Made by a program: the position numbers and the translations under genes. From NCBI GenBank assembly GCA_021397835.1, contig JAJFZO010000034.1:3350501-3414500 (forward strand): DNA of 64,000 bases, read 5' to 3'. How positions within the stretch are numbered: position 1 is the first letter of the stretch; each line of letters starts with the position of its first letter. This stretch comes from Moringa oleifera. Lineage: Eukaryota > Streptophyta > Magnoliopsida > Brassicales > Moringaceae. The notes under the pieces are model-generated. The model saw only the letters and a program-made list of their open reading frames with translations, was not told the DNA's origin and made no database searches. Shown one piece after another: positions 11,912 through 57,376 of the stretch.

Positions 11912-14900
11912 GAGTCAGCATTTGATTAATTCGACTCATTCGGTTTAAAAATTTTAAAAATTAAATTAACCAAATTTTTTTATAAATTAATCAAAATCGA
12001 TCGAATTTAAAAAATAATCAAATTAATCGAACAGAATTTTTTTTAATCAGTTATCGAATAAACCGAAAATTTATTTAGATTTAAATTTTATATTTTTTAC
12101 TTTTAAATTATTTTAAATCTTGACAATAATTTACAAATCAAATATATATTATATATCATTAACAATCTATTCATATGGATGAAATATATAATTAAACTTT
12201 ACTCTAATAACATTTTCATATATACTTACATGAAAATCGGTATCTTTAATATATAAAAATTAAAATTTTTTATACATCAATAACAACTTCTAGAATATAA
12301 AAATTTTTAATCATAAAAAAAAATTATATCAAAATACAACTAATATATGATATATTAGTATTTAACAAATTAAGAACATCAAAAGAAACATTTTATTGGA
12401 ATTGTAATCTTTATTTTTTCTATTTTGCCTTTAGTACCTTAAAAAAGTTTTCTTCAACTAATCAAATGCCTAAAAAGCAAAAAAAAAAAAAAAAAAAACA
12501 AATGTAAGAATGTCAAAAAAAGAAATAAGTGCATTCTTATATATTGATATAACAGAAACTTACCCAAATGAAGCTCCTCCTAAATGAGTTGATATGATAC
12601 TGCAAAAATATTATGTAATAAGATTGCAAACAATATTTAGGCTTCACATGTAACATCTTAATGACTAATATTTCTCTTTTATGATAATCAATCAATAAAA
12701 AAATCAAAAAATAAAAATCAATCCACCACTAAAATCTCAACTATATAAGATATGAAACTAATAGTAATAAAAGAAATTACCTTGAAATAACAGTACACTT
12801 CCACACTAATCAATTGTAGTATCCAATGCAATTTTTGACAAATCTATAAACGCATAATCAAATTTAATATTAAAAAAAGTGGTATTAAGCTTATTCAATA
12901 AAGATTAATAATTAAAAATATAAAATAATCAAATAAATAAAATAATTACCCATATCAAGTTTCTCCAGCTCTACCAAGTCCTTTTCAATGGCATCGAACA
13001 TGGAGATCCACGTAACCAATCTTAAGCACAAATAAGGGTTTGTACAAGCTTAGGAGTTAATGAACTTCTATATTTATCATGTACACGTCCGTCGGTGCTA
13101 AAAGCAGATTCAGAAGCAACCGTAGATATAGGAGCTGCCAATACATCACGAGCTATATGGGAAAGAATAGGAAACGTATGACTACTAAGTTTTCACCAAT
13201 CAAGAATATCAAAGTTATCATCATCATCTTTTTCATCCTCTTCACTTAAAAATCTATCCAATTCTGATTTATTTTCTTCTTTTTTGATCTCTTTCTTATA
13301 TCTCTTGAACTTAGATAAAAGAACTGGTCTCTTTTTTTTCAATCTTAATTCATTTCCCTTTACAATTTAGCTTACTTGACTGCTTTCACCAACTTGTTCA
13401 TGTTGAGGTTACAAACTTCTTTTGTACTCATCAAACAATTTTTCAACTGCTTTTCTCATATTACTAGTTATCATTGAAGCTTGCTTCATATCATACATTT
13501 TCAAAAAGCAAAAGTTGACAAACTCAAGCTTTTTCTAGGATTAAGAATAGAAGCAACATAAAGTATCATATTCATCTTCTCCACATTTCCCTAATACTTA
13601 TCAAACTTATCTTTCATTTTTTTTTGTCATTGCATTTAACTCAATATCAGAATGTGTTTCCTAATTGCGCAAAGTAGCATAAACATTACAAATATCATCA
13701 AGAAAACTATTGGAGGTGACATATAAAGAACTTGAAACTTTGATTGTTAGTTCATAAAATTATTGCAAGAAAAGACAAAACCTCCTAATAGTTTCCCAAT
13801 CCTTTTTTTCAGGCAATCCATCTCCCATTATTAACTCATTTCTATAATGCGGATCAATATCATCAAAAATCTCAAAAGCCTTCTTAAATTTTTGAGCTGC
13901 ATACAACATCAAGTAAGTGGAGTTCCACCTAGTGCTAACATCCAAACACAACAAACTTTTGCTTTCAATTTTTTCAACTAAAACACATTCTTTAAATTTG
14001 GCCAACCTTGTAGGTAATTGTTTCACATATTTAACAACCCCTCTAACCTGTGCAATTGACTCATTCATTTCTTTCAATCCATTTATAACAATGAATTTAA
14101 AATTTTTCCAATGCATCTTAAATGAAGATATTTTCTTCTTGAATACAAGTTCTTAAATTATTTAATCTTTTCTTCAAGTATGAGATTGCAACATCATTAG
14201 AACTAGCATTATCAACTGTAATAGTAAAAATCTGATCAATCCCCTAATCACGCAAACATTTCTCAATGACTTTTCCGATGGCCTCACCTCTATGACTAAA
14301 AATCGGACAAAAGTTTAATATTTTTTTGTTCAATTTCTAATCTTGATCAATAAAATGAGCCGTAAGACACAAATAATTAATTCTTTGTACTGAAGTCCAT
14401 GTGTCTGTGGTGAGAGATACTCTTACATTGTATGATCTTAAAAACTATTTCAGTTTAACTTTTTCATCATTATAAAGTTGATAACAATCTCTAGCTATAG
14501 TCCATCGTAAAGGCATACGAAACTTAGGACATGCAAGTGACATGCAACGCCAAAAACCTTTACCATCCACAAATTTGAAAGATAATTCATTCATAATGAT
14601 CATCTCAACTATACCTTTTCTAATGGTATCTTAATTGAACTTCTAACTACCTAAAGATCCATCTCTCCCAGATTCAAAAACCAATTCAGTTTGACTAGAA
14701 TCAACACTAATATTTGTTCTCTTCTTACAAGTACCCATATGAGCTTTCAATGCAGTTGTTCCATTTCTTCTAGGATTAGCAAAAAACTCTCTATCACAAT
14801 AATTACATCTAGCTTATGCTCACCTTGTTCATCAAAAAATTTGGTGAAGTGTTCCCAAACTTTTGATCTAGGCTTAAACGTTTCCCTCTTCAATTTAGAA

Positions 14901-15985
14901 CTTGCAAATGATGGATGGACTGAATCTAGTTGTGTGGCTTAGGCACAGGATCTATAACATTACTCCTAGTTGACATCTTTTAATTTTTAAAATAAATAAC
15001 AATTCAAAATAGTTAGTAATAATACTTTTCAATAGTTAGATCACATTCTAAAACATTTAATAGTAATACTACATTACACAAAAATTCATTTCAATAGTAA
15101 TAGTTAATACCACTACCTTTCAAAATATGATTATGAATTATTACAAAAAAAACATAATTAACAACTTTAAATTATATCAAGAAATGATTCAAAGAGAAAA
15201 TATAAAGCAAAAATAAAATAAATTAAAAAAAATTAACTCTTTAGTTTTCAACAATGAGATTGTTTTGCCTTACATGTTTAACCTAATACATATCACATAT
15301 ATAAAGAAAAAGTGTTAATACATAGAACAAATTTATAATACTTATCCAAATACAAAAAGGGAATCCATAAAAATAATTTAATTTTTAATTTTAAGTGTAA
15401 TTGTTACAAATTAGGATTTGAAAAATTGAAAAATTAAAGAGCAAGATAGTACATGCTACTACTAGAATAATTAAAATTAAAAAGAAAGAAGATTTGGCAT
15501 AAAGGAATACCGAATGCGTATGGGTGGCTGCGGTGTGGCTGCGGCGTTACTATCGAGAAGATTCAAATTGGAGAAAAAGAAGATCGGGCCTAAACGATTG
15601 AGTGGTTTAATTAATTACTGAATACGTGCGTGATGTGGGTAGTTGCGGTGATTTTAATTCTCGAAACTTCGAAAGATAGATGGACATGATGAGTCAATGA
15701 CAGGTTAGGTTAGGGTTTCTCAAATTGAAAGAAAATAAAGAAAATTGTTTTGCCGATTGCCTTTTGAATAGTAATTGAAAAATAATAATTAATATTATCT
15801 ATTTAATAATAAAATTAATTAATTATTAAAATTAAAAATTATTTTTTCAGTTAATTTGGTTTAAAAAATTTAACTAAAATTAACCAAAAAAATAAAAAAA
15901 ACTAATTTTTAAATTAACCGAAATCAATTTGATTTATCGGTTTTTTCGATTTTAACCAAATTTTGCTCATACGAGGTGGACTTTT
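11912..15985 (-). mobile_element. Degenerate hAT-superfamily DNA transposon
   Basis: The element is defined by the transposase pseudogene inside it and by subterminal regions rich in cggtt/aaccg motifs at both ends (about 11935-12065 and 15840-15960). The left end (gagtcagcatttgattaa) and the reverse complement of the right end (tatgagcaaaatttggttaa) look like decayed terminal inverted repeats. No clean 8-bp target duplication could be seen, so the ends are approximate. The DNA between the right end and the transposase start (14977-15840) is leader-like and non-coding. Confidence 0.5.
12950..14976 (-). pseudogene. hAT transposase (RICESLEEPER/BED-type) pseudogene
   Basis: A likely original start ATG lies at 14976 (MSTRSNVIDPVPKPHN, then a stop). 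The region at about 14940-14780 is where a BED zinc finger belongs, but it is broken by stops. The longest intact piece, 14116-13760, contains LCLDVSTRWNSTYLMLYAA, a typical hAT catalytic-core segment, followed by RNELIMGDGLPEKKDW. The C-terminal dimerisation region at about 13200-13000 reads ILSHIARDVLAAPISTVAS, then SAFSTDGRVHDKYRSSLTP, the hATC signature. Domain order and spacing are those of a full-length plant hAT transposase. Many in-frame stops and frameshifts show it is dead. Confidence 0.8.
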
Positions 15986-17454
15986 TTTATCTAAAAGATA
16001 TTTTTAATTTATAATATTAATTTATTAAATTATTATGTATTATAATTTTTTAAAAAAATTTATCACTAAAATGCACTCATAATTAATAGAAAATTAAAAA
16101 AAATTAAAATCTGGTTGGCACTGTGAAGTCTTAAAATTATTAAGGTATTAACAAAGGTATGATAAGCATCATGCCTAAGAACGTCAATGTGTAAATTCGT
16201 GACAAGCTAAAGGGCAATTATGTCTCTAAAATTCAAATCTTTGTGCATCCCTGTTGGTGCGACACAGCAAGGACAGTCAAAAACTTCAGATTGTCGTCAA
16301 CTTGACATAGACCCCTCGTTTGTTATTTTGTGCCGCACAAAGAAAGTTTCTGATATTAGGTTTTTTTGACATTTTCCTCAGCAGGACAATCATATTTTTA
16401 ACGTCATCTAGATTGACTTTTTTTAAAAAATGCATACATATATTAATTTTTTTAAAAAATGCATACATATATTAATTTTTTCAATTATAACTTAATTAAA
16501 ATATAATTGATAGTTTGATTAAATTAATGTAATAATAAAATATATTTTATTGATTTTTTTTTACGATATACTTTTTATAGTGTGCACAATAATTGCCTTG
16601 AGTTTAGTAAATATATTGTAAAAAACGTAATTTAATTTTTTTATAACTTATTTATAAAAATGATAATGGATCGCATAAATAATAGTACAAAAATGTCAAC
16701 ATATGAAAACCAAAAAGTCAAAAATATAACAATGTTTTTAAAAAATTTTGCAAATTAAATTTATCAAATTTAACAGATAAAATTTTTTTAATTTTAAAAA
16801 ATTAAAATAATATTATGAGCCACGCTTAACAGTTAAAACATAAAATATTGATTTTTCATAAAATATTTTATTTTATAAAAATTAATTTTTATAAATTGTT
16901 ATATTCATAAGAGAAAGAATAAAATAAATTTTATATTATTTAATTATCCTATACTAACATATTATTTAACATTTTACTACAAAACATACTATTAAAAATC
17001 CACTTTCATGATTGTCACACACTGGTTTAAATTTGTCTAATGATTTATATTTTAATTTATTTTTAGATCATTGGTGATAGCCAGTTGCTGCGATTTTGTC
17101 CATGTATTTTACACTGGTGGATTAGGTAGGATTATCAGCATTACATCGTATTTTTAATAAAGATAATGACTATTTAAGTAAATTATCAATGTAAATGTAC
17201 TTAGTAAACAATGGCGATTCAATGTGTAAAATTTATGAATTAAATTATATATGATAGGAAGTTTTCACGTAATTTGTCAATCTTAAATCTGAATTTTAAA
17301 AGAAACATAAATTAACTAATGCTGATATTATTCTGATTTAATCATGAATTTTTTTAAAAAAATATAAGTAAATTATTTATGATATATAATTATTAAGTAA
17401 CAATGTTCTTGTATATATTATATTGAACCTAATTTAATTTTTGGAGATAGTCGG
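15986..17454. repeat. AT-rich intergenic DNA with a 29-bp tandem duplication
   Basis: No gene is visible. A unit of about 29 bp (ttttttaaaaaatgcatacat with its AT tail) is present twice in direct tandem at about 16418-16475. The part at about 16180-16400 is less AT-rich but has no recognisable frame or motif. The rest is A/T-dominated. Confidence 0.5.
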
Positions 17455-17725
17455 TCACTCGGTTGGGTGGCTAAGACGGACCCACCCTCCCTATAAAGTC
17501 TATAAAGATGCGCGTGTGCTTTTTAATTGAGTTTTTGTGGGTTGTCCTCGTCGGTGGGTTTGTTAGGTCCAGATTGGACAGCGGTGAGCGGATGATAGTG
17601 AACATACTACGTACCACTGATGCATGCGTTCGAATTCGAGACCTTAAAACACCCTTCCAAGTGCTTACTTTTCTGTATTTTGTAGTTCTCGTGTGACTAA
17701 AGAGATCCTCCACCCACATCCAAAA
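17455..17725. other. GC-richer island in AT-rich DNA, possible small element
   Basis: Base composition shifts sharply to mixed sequence between about 17455 and 17725. Both strands carry open frames of about 60-80 codons here, which are probably incidental. A tggctaagacgg sequence at 17469-17480 fits a Pol III A-box consensus, and gttcgaattc near 17628 is close to a B box. They are about 160 bp apart, too far for an ordinary tRNA-derived SINE. I cannot assign it. Confidence 0.3.
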
Positions 17726-19190
17726 GATTCTAAGCCTTCCATCAAGTTTTGATCCAAAAAATTAATAATAAATGTTTACAATTATTAATCTGAATCATAA
17801 TATATCAATTAAATCGATCATGTATGTATTTTTTAAATTTTATCTTAAATAATTAAAAAATTAATAAAGTATTTGAAAAATAAGTTAAATGTTTTTATGT
17901 TGCAAGTTTGTTGTTTTTAAATTTGAATTATTTTTAATAATTTTTAAAATTTTAAAAACATATATTCAAAATTTGTATGATGATAATTTGATTTTTTTTA
18001 TCTTTTTAAAAAATTAATAAAAATTTAGTATATAATATTTTAAATTTAAATATTTTTAATTAAATTTAAATAAATAACATTTTATTAAAAATTAAAAATA
18101 AGTTGCTAACGGTGAGCTTGTTTGAAACTCTGCTAAGTTCATCACAAAATCTCAATTTTGGAGCTTTTATTTATTTTTGCTCTCACTTGTTATTCTCCAG
18201 CAAAAAGTAACCCATCTATATTGTTCTTTGCCAATGATTAATTATTGCAACATCAATCCTATAAGAGCTTGCTGTTGACTAGCTGGAAACAAATATTCTG
18301 GACAACTTTAAAAGCAAGCATCAAAAATATAAATTTTACTGGTTATTTAGGTATCTTTTTCTTTTAACTTTAATTAAAAAGATTATTGAAAACAATTAAA
18401 ATCATATAATTAAATATAAATCTGTTTACATAAGCCACATTAATGGTATACTAATAAGGGTAGGAGGATCCATTGTTTGATGCTCACTTTTTAAAAAGAT
18501 AATTAAAATATATTTTTAAATTTATTAAATATATAATATTTTATTTAAAATATTAGCAAGCTTCAATAAAAATTCTAGATCCATAGTAAAGAAAGTAATA
18601 AAAATCCCTTGTGACAATCAACTAAAAAGAAAATTACTATTTAGAATAAACGAAAAAAATTTCATATTAATTTTTTTAAATTTAAATTATATTATATAAA
18701 TTAATTCAATTTATATTTTAATTTTTAATTTAGATCAAATATGATATCAGTTTTAAAATTTTGTACATTTTTAAAACTAATTTAAAATTAACAAAAATTA
18801 TTTATTGAAAAATAAAACTTTATAATTTACAATTTTTTAAAAAATTTTTATTCATTTTGTCCCATTTCTCTCATTTCTTTATCCTTTTCAGTTTTCTCTC
18901 ATTTGATATAAATTTTTTTAAAAAATCTAATTTTGATACAAATTAAAATTTAAATATAAAATTAAGGCAATAGATAAAATATAATTTAAATTTAAAAGCA
19001 AATTTAATATAATTTTGATATTTATCTTACTATTTATTAATTTAATAAAATTATTTTATAATATTATCTTTACATAATATTTTTTGTTATTTTTAATACT
19101 TATTTCTGTCCATTTATTTTCATTAAATGATTTCCTTTTTTTTTTTTTGTGTATGAGAAATTACAAAGATAAGTGACTGGCTGGGGAATA
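17726..19190. other. AT-rich intergenic DNA without recognisable features
   Basis: The sequence is dominated by A/T runs and short imperfect repeats. I see no gene, RNA or clear mobile element. Confidence 0.5.
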
Positions 19191-20170
19191 ACATGAAGAT
19201 GACCGACAGGCTCGAATTCTTTGTGCGTTCAGTGGACGTGAGAACACCAGAACCTGGCTCCACGGAAAAGCGCGTACGTGTACAGGTTCGCTTCAACGCT
19301 TAATTAAAAGATAAAAATATAAAATAAATAGAAAGAGAATCTCATTATTACTCGTCCACCCCATAAGCTGTTCATTCATCCACGTAGGAAAAGAAATAAT
19401 TCCTTCAAAAATAGAGAACAAGAAAAGAACGCCAACAGGACATGGACCTCAAAAAATTGATGCAAACATCAGAATACGAGGCCTTTCCTTTGCACGCACA
19501 GTGGTTTGCACTCTCTCTAGACTCCAACAGCCCCAACCGATGCAAACACTGACGAGAGAGCACCAAAACATCTAGAAAGAGAAAATCCACTCTGCAGAAA
19601 AATTGAGAAAGTTTTGCAGGCACCACCTGTCAATTGCTGGGAGCGTGGTGCAGGCAACTGTGGAGGGGAAAGGTACAGGCGGCTGATCCTCTGCTTGCCA
19701 CGCCACGCTAGCACCTTCGGTTTCCTTTTTTCTTTTTTTTTTAAATCAATAGGATAAAAATCAGTTTCCGCTTGTTGTATACTAGTCCAAATCCCGAAAA
19801 ATCCGATCCTGTTCGGTGCAAGCCGATTTGCTTGGTTTCGTTTTCATCAAATCTTAGCTCCCGAGCTTGTTGGCTCGTTTGATCGACGCGTCGTAGGTAC
19901 ATTTTTGTGGACAAAGAGAGAGATAGTTGCACGGAGAGAATTGATATTTAGGTCATTGAAAGAGTCGTAATCTTAGTCTTTAGGTGAAGTTTTGCTTGGC
20001 TTTTGATGCAAACTCTGGTTGTTGTTTGGAGCTAAAGCAAGTTTTGGAGTAGATATTCGCGTATCAAAGGGAGCGTGGAGGTTTTTAGAGTTCTCTGATC
20101 TGATTTCTGCGAGAGCATCTATTTTCTTTTTTCAAAAAAAAAAAAAATTTGACACAAAGAATTAATCGAC
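19191..20170 (+). promoter_or_regulatory. Putative promoter and 5' UTR of the glucosylceramidase gene
   Basis: The composition changes from AT-rich to mixed at about 19190, as expected for a plant promoter. The region just before the ATG at 20171 (about 19900-20170) looks transcribed, with pyrimidine-rich stretches and an A14 tract near 20140. No TATA box could be assigned with confidence, and an intron in the leader cannot be excluded. The small frames in this stretch have no recognisable content. Confidence 0.4.
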
Positions 20171-41508
<21,338 letters not shown>

Positions 41509-43840
41509 TGGATATACTTAAGTTTTCTCATCTTTCTCAAGAAATAGTTTATTTTCAAAGAAACGTTTTATGTAATCTTTTTATGCCTTGAACCAGTTTC
41601 CAGTACCAATTAACTACTGGAATAGGTTCAGGGAGTTAATTCCATTTGCAGAAAAGCAATAAAATAGTAGGTTGTAACTGTAGAAGTCAATTCAGTTTTT
41701 GGAAGTACAAGATTGGGTGTTTTGGTTATATATTTGTTTATATACTTTATATTGCAAAAGTGGGAAAATTGTATATCAATCCAAAGTAACTTCTATTTGC
41801 TATTCTTGAGTCCCTGTATTTTTGGTATCTGTTTATTTCTCACTGGTTAACAGCTTGACATGGAGAGAAACACATATGAATATGACAAGATTCTAATAAA
41901 GAATTAGAGAGCAAAACAGGGGGAATGTTGGATGTAAATAAAGAATGTAATAGCTTTTCATGGTGTTTATCAGAAGAAATTATAGAAGATACAAAACAAA
42001 AACGTTTTAGGCTTTTGTTTCCTAAAATAAAATGAAGATAATTTTCAAATCCAGCGAGTCAGGTGGTATTTAGAGTTTTGAAGAAAAGAGCTAGAAGCTT
42101 AATAGGAACACCTATGTGGGAAATAGTCAGAGACCTGAAAGAGTTTTAAATGTGGATTCACGATGCTCCATTTTACTGAACGCATGGAAGTAGTTAGAGA
42201 GGCAGTTGTCACCTTATTGTGTGCGTATCGCTGGCCATTAGTTTCCATCACCTAATTGTAAATTGCAAATTGATAGCAGTTTGTTCCTTTTGAAAAAGGA
42301 ATAGATACCCTACTGCTTTGTGGACCTGAAAATGCCACTACACAGTTGTCTCTTACTGTTCTAGTACCCGAGACTCCAAAAATGTGTGAACACCGAAGCA
42401 GTAAAGAAATAGAATCCCAAATCAGAAAAGGATTGAAAAAGAGACCTTATGAATGCAGGGTACCCCACGTCCCCTTTTATGTTCTCACGTTTTGCAAAGC
42501 AAATTGGAGAAAGGTACATGTGATTTGCCAATTAGCACTATGCGGACCCTGTACTTTCATGCAAAGGTATATTGATATTGACAAAATCTTTTCAACCAAG
42601 AAATATGTAATCATTGTGAGAGGTCCGCGTAGGCATTCAAAGAAGCTTTTCAGTCAATTAATTTGAATTCAATTTTGTTGTCTTAAGATAACATTTTAAA
42701 AACATGTAATACAGGTGATCTCATTTAAACTTGGAAGTTAATTCAACTTAGAATAATGCAGCCATTGAAAAAGATCATTTTACCCAGCATATATGCAACT
42801 CTATAATAAATATCTCAAGATGAAGAATCGTATTACCTCGACTTCCTAAACAAGTTCATGTTCACATGTAAAAGTATTAAGGGTTCTTCGCAGGTCCAAA
42901 TTGTCATCTTGGACCTACTTGACCTTTGAATTTTGAAACTCCGACTATTATAAGTCTCTTGTGTATAATATACTTATTTGTAAGGCAAAATCTCAGAGTT
43001 TTCTAGACTTGGACATGGGAAACCAAAGGTTGCCATATTCACACCCATTCAGAGAATATCAAAAAATTCAGTGTATTCATTCATAATGTCCTCTAGAAGG
43101 CAACCCAAATATCATTTAGGTCTAAGAGTTCTTAACCTGAATTTATTACTTGATCTTTACTCATTATTTAGACTGTCTTCTGTTAAGAATTACAATGTAA
43201 GAAGAACAAGAACTATGCATGTGTTTGAAAACCATCAAAGAGATTAAAATAACCAACACCAATTAACATACAATTATACCTTTTATCACTTATAATTATG
43301 ATCCTAATTATCATACTTCATTATATCACTTGCAGTTATGTTTGAGTTGGTATGATATCGTATCATCTTCATCAGTTCTCAAGATGAAAATGATTAGAAT
43401 ATAAATATGAAGAAGGTGCAAAAAGACAAAAAGAACACGGAACTGTCGACATGAGGCAAATGACCGGCAAATCATGGGACATTTTCAGCATTAGTGTGAA
43501 AGGGCAAAAATAGTCAAAATCCCATCACAGCAAAAAGTCTCTTTTATTTTATAAAATAGGGACTTTTTATTATTACTTTTTAAATTATTTTTTATTACCA
43601 ATTTTTTAAATAATATATGATTTAGAATATTCAAGTTTGGAGAGAAGATAAAGTATCATCTTAAATTTTCATTTATATATGCTATGTTTTAAAATCATAA
43701 AAGATTAAATTAAAATCAAGGGTAAATTTTTTTATGCAATAATAACTTTTTATAAGTTAATTGTTTTAAATTTTTTATATTTTCAATAAAAAATTGTTAT
43801 CAAAATAAATATATTTATTATAATATTATTGTAATAGTTA
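41509..43840. other. 3' UTR of the glucosylceramidase gene, then intergenic DNA
   Basis: An aataaa at 41658-41663 is a plausible poly(A) signal. From about 41850 to 43500 the composition is mixed but no recognisable coding signal is present; the 106-codon frame at 42346-42666 has no recognisable content. From 43500 the DNA is AT-rich. Confidence 0.4.
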
Positions 43841-44347
43841 GATGAATCAATAAGTGTGTACTTGATTGACGAAAATGCAAATAATGTTTCATGTTACTTT
43901 CATGTTAAAGTTAATACATTCTATATATTAAGTTGTTAAAACTTTGTGTAACTTTCTCTACTTAAAAAAATATATACAAATATATCAAAAAAAAATCACA
44001 CAAAATTTATCAATATTTATACAAGATGCATCAATTATTACATGAAATTATATCAATTTTAGCATGAAAAACATTACACATACAGATTACTCAAAAATAT
44101 TACACGAAAATGACATTATAACATATCAAGAATATTTTTACCTTATTATAAAATTGTGTCAACTTTAACATAAAAATATCACACTTATATGTTACACGGA
44201 AACAACATTATATTATAACACAAAATTATGTAAATTTTAAGATAAAATATATCAATATTTATACCAAATTGTATCAACTTTAATATGAGAATAAACTGAC
44301 AAAAAATATCAATTAATATTTTTGTTAACTAAGTACATACTCATCCG
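43841..44347. mobile_element. Candidate MITE with terminal inverted repeats
   Basis: The left end (gatgaatcaataagtgtgta, then cttgattgacgaaaat) matches the reverse complement of the right end (gatgagtatgtacttagtta, then acaaaaat) with a small gap. The interior of about 430 bp is AT-rich and contains repeated atatcaatatttatac and tatcaactttaa motifs. It has no coding capacity. No clear target duplication was found, so the superfamily is undetermined. Confidence 0.5.
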
Positions 44348-45120
44348 TTTATGTAGTTGTTGGAGACATCATCGTTGTAAATATATTTCTTATCTTAAGA
44401 GTCTTTCTATCTAAATATATTTAAAAAGTTAAAAATAATTAAGTTATAAAAAAATAATTATTATCAAAAAAGAGAAATTACTTCTAAAACAAAAAACAAT
44501 AGCATTAAGTCTGACATTATTATATTTATTTATTAATAATATTTTTAAAAATTATGTAATTTTTTATTTTTTAAAAATTTATAAAAATGTATATTTATTT
44601 TATGACTTTCATCTCATAAGATCAAACTATTTTGATAAGATAAGATAAGATTGAATTGTATTAATATGACATCAACACTACAATATATTTAATATAATAT
44701 GAGATAAAATTAAAAATAATTTTGATTAATTTTAAAATATTTTGATATTAAAAATATTATAATACAATATTTATTATAAGATTGAATTGCATTATAATTA
44801 ATTTAAATAATTATTAATTTTTTGAAATATATTAATATTAATATAAAAAATTATTTATTTAATAATATTAAATAATACAAATTAAAAATATATATTTTAA
44901 AATGTAACATAAACTTAACTTTCTTTTAATATTAGTGCACCAAAATAAGAATGGGATAAAAACCATGATCCATGTAATCGACATTGACTTAACTTGAAGA
45001 TGTGTTGAATAGAAGTGATTTCATTTTTTATTATATTGTCGCCTTTGCTGAAATTTAAAAGAAAATGTAAATAGAAATTCAACATTAGTTCAAAAGTCCA
45101 TGTAATTTACGATTAATCTA
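44348..45120. other. AT-rich intergenic DNA upstream of glutathione reductase
   Basis: No gene or RNA is visible. The stretch 44600-44930 repeats gattgaattgtatta / gattgaattgcatta and may be another decayed small element, but no ends are clear. Confidence 0.4.
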
Positions 45121-45806
45121 TTCTCTCTGCCAGCATTTTGTTGCATTCACCCTCTCTCTCTGGCCCTGGCTTTATAACTCTCGTGGCCCTTACTCGATCA
45201 TATTCGCAGTCTGCTAGAACCCTAGATTGTTGTTCCCGTTGCTACTCTCTAACTTCGCAGAGGTAGGAATACGATCTCTGAGCTACTTTATGTTTGGTTC
45301 CTGATAAAGTCTGAAGGAAATGAATAGCTGCAGAAGGAAAAAAAAAAAAATGTAATCGAAGTTTTCGTTGTGTCATGGCTCAGTTAAACATAAACAGTAT
45401 GAAACATGAGCGCGCGCGCGTGTTGTATGTATTACATATGACTAATTTGATTTGTTTTATGGTTCTTTTGAATTCTTTGCTGACTGAGTTGGATGTTTCA
45501 TTTGTTTTTTTTTAATTTTTTTATTTCGTGTTTGATTCCATGTTGTGCCTGTGTGTTTCGCATCAAATTGTTAGGCTGCCTTGAAACTGTGGGAAAATTG
45601 AAGAGAGGAATATGAATAGTTTGCATCTCAATTTCTTAGTTGGGATATGAAAAATCGAATCCATAGTGTGTGTTATGGTTGAGCTGTAATTTCTGTGCTC
45701 TCCATTTTCTTCATTTTCTGAGGAGCCAAACAAAGTTTTACTCTTATTTGTCTGCTTATTTCCTTTGCTGATTGCCTTTTCCCTTTAGTTCTCTTGATTC
45801 ATAATC
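45121..45806 (+). promoter_or_regulatory. Core promoter and intron-containing 5' UTR of glutathione reductase
   Basis: A CT-rich tract and a tttataa TATA-like box lie near 45170. A telo-box-like aaccctag at about 45217 is common near transcription starts of housekeeping plant genes. The leader seems to hold an intron from about 45262 (cagag|gtagga) to 45788 (ccctttag|ttctc), ending 18 bp before the ATG. A short (CG)n/(TG)n run is at 45411-45423. This is sequence-based inference. Confidence 0.5.

Positions 45807-57376
<11,570 letters not shown>

Noticed and set aside
17471..17719. SINE or coding gene in the mixed-composition island
   Set aside because: The A-like and B-like boxes are about 160 bp apart, and the frames on both strands lack known motifs; reported only as an unexplained island.
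42346..42666. 106-codon plus-strand frame between the glucosylceramidase and glutathione reductase genes
   Set aside because: No recognisable motif and no splice or regulatory context; kept only as a remark in the intergenic entry.
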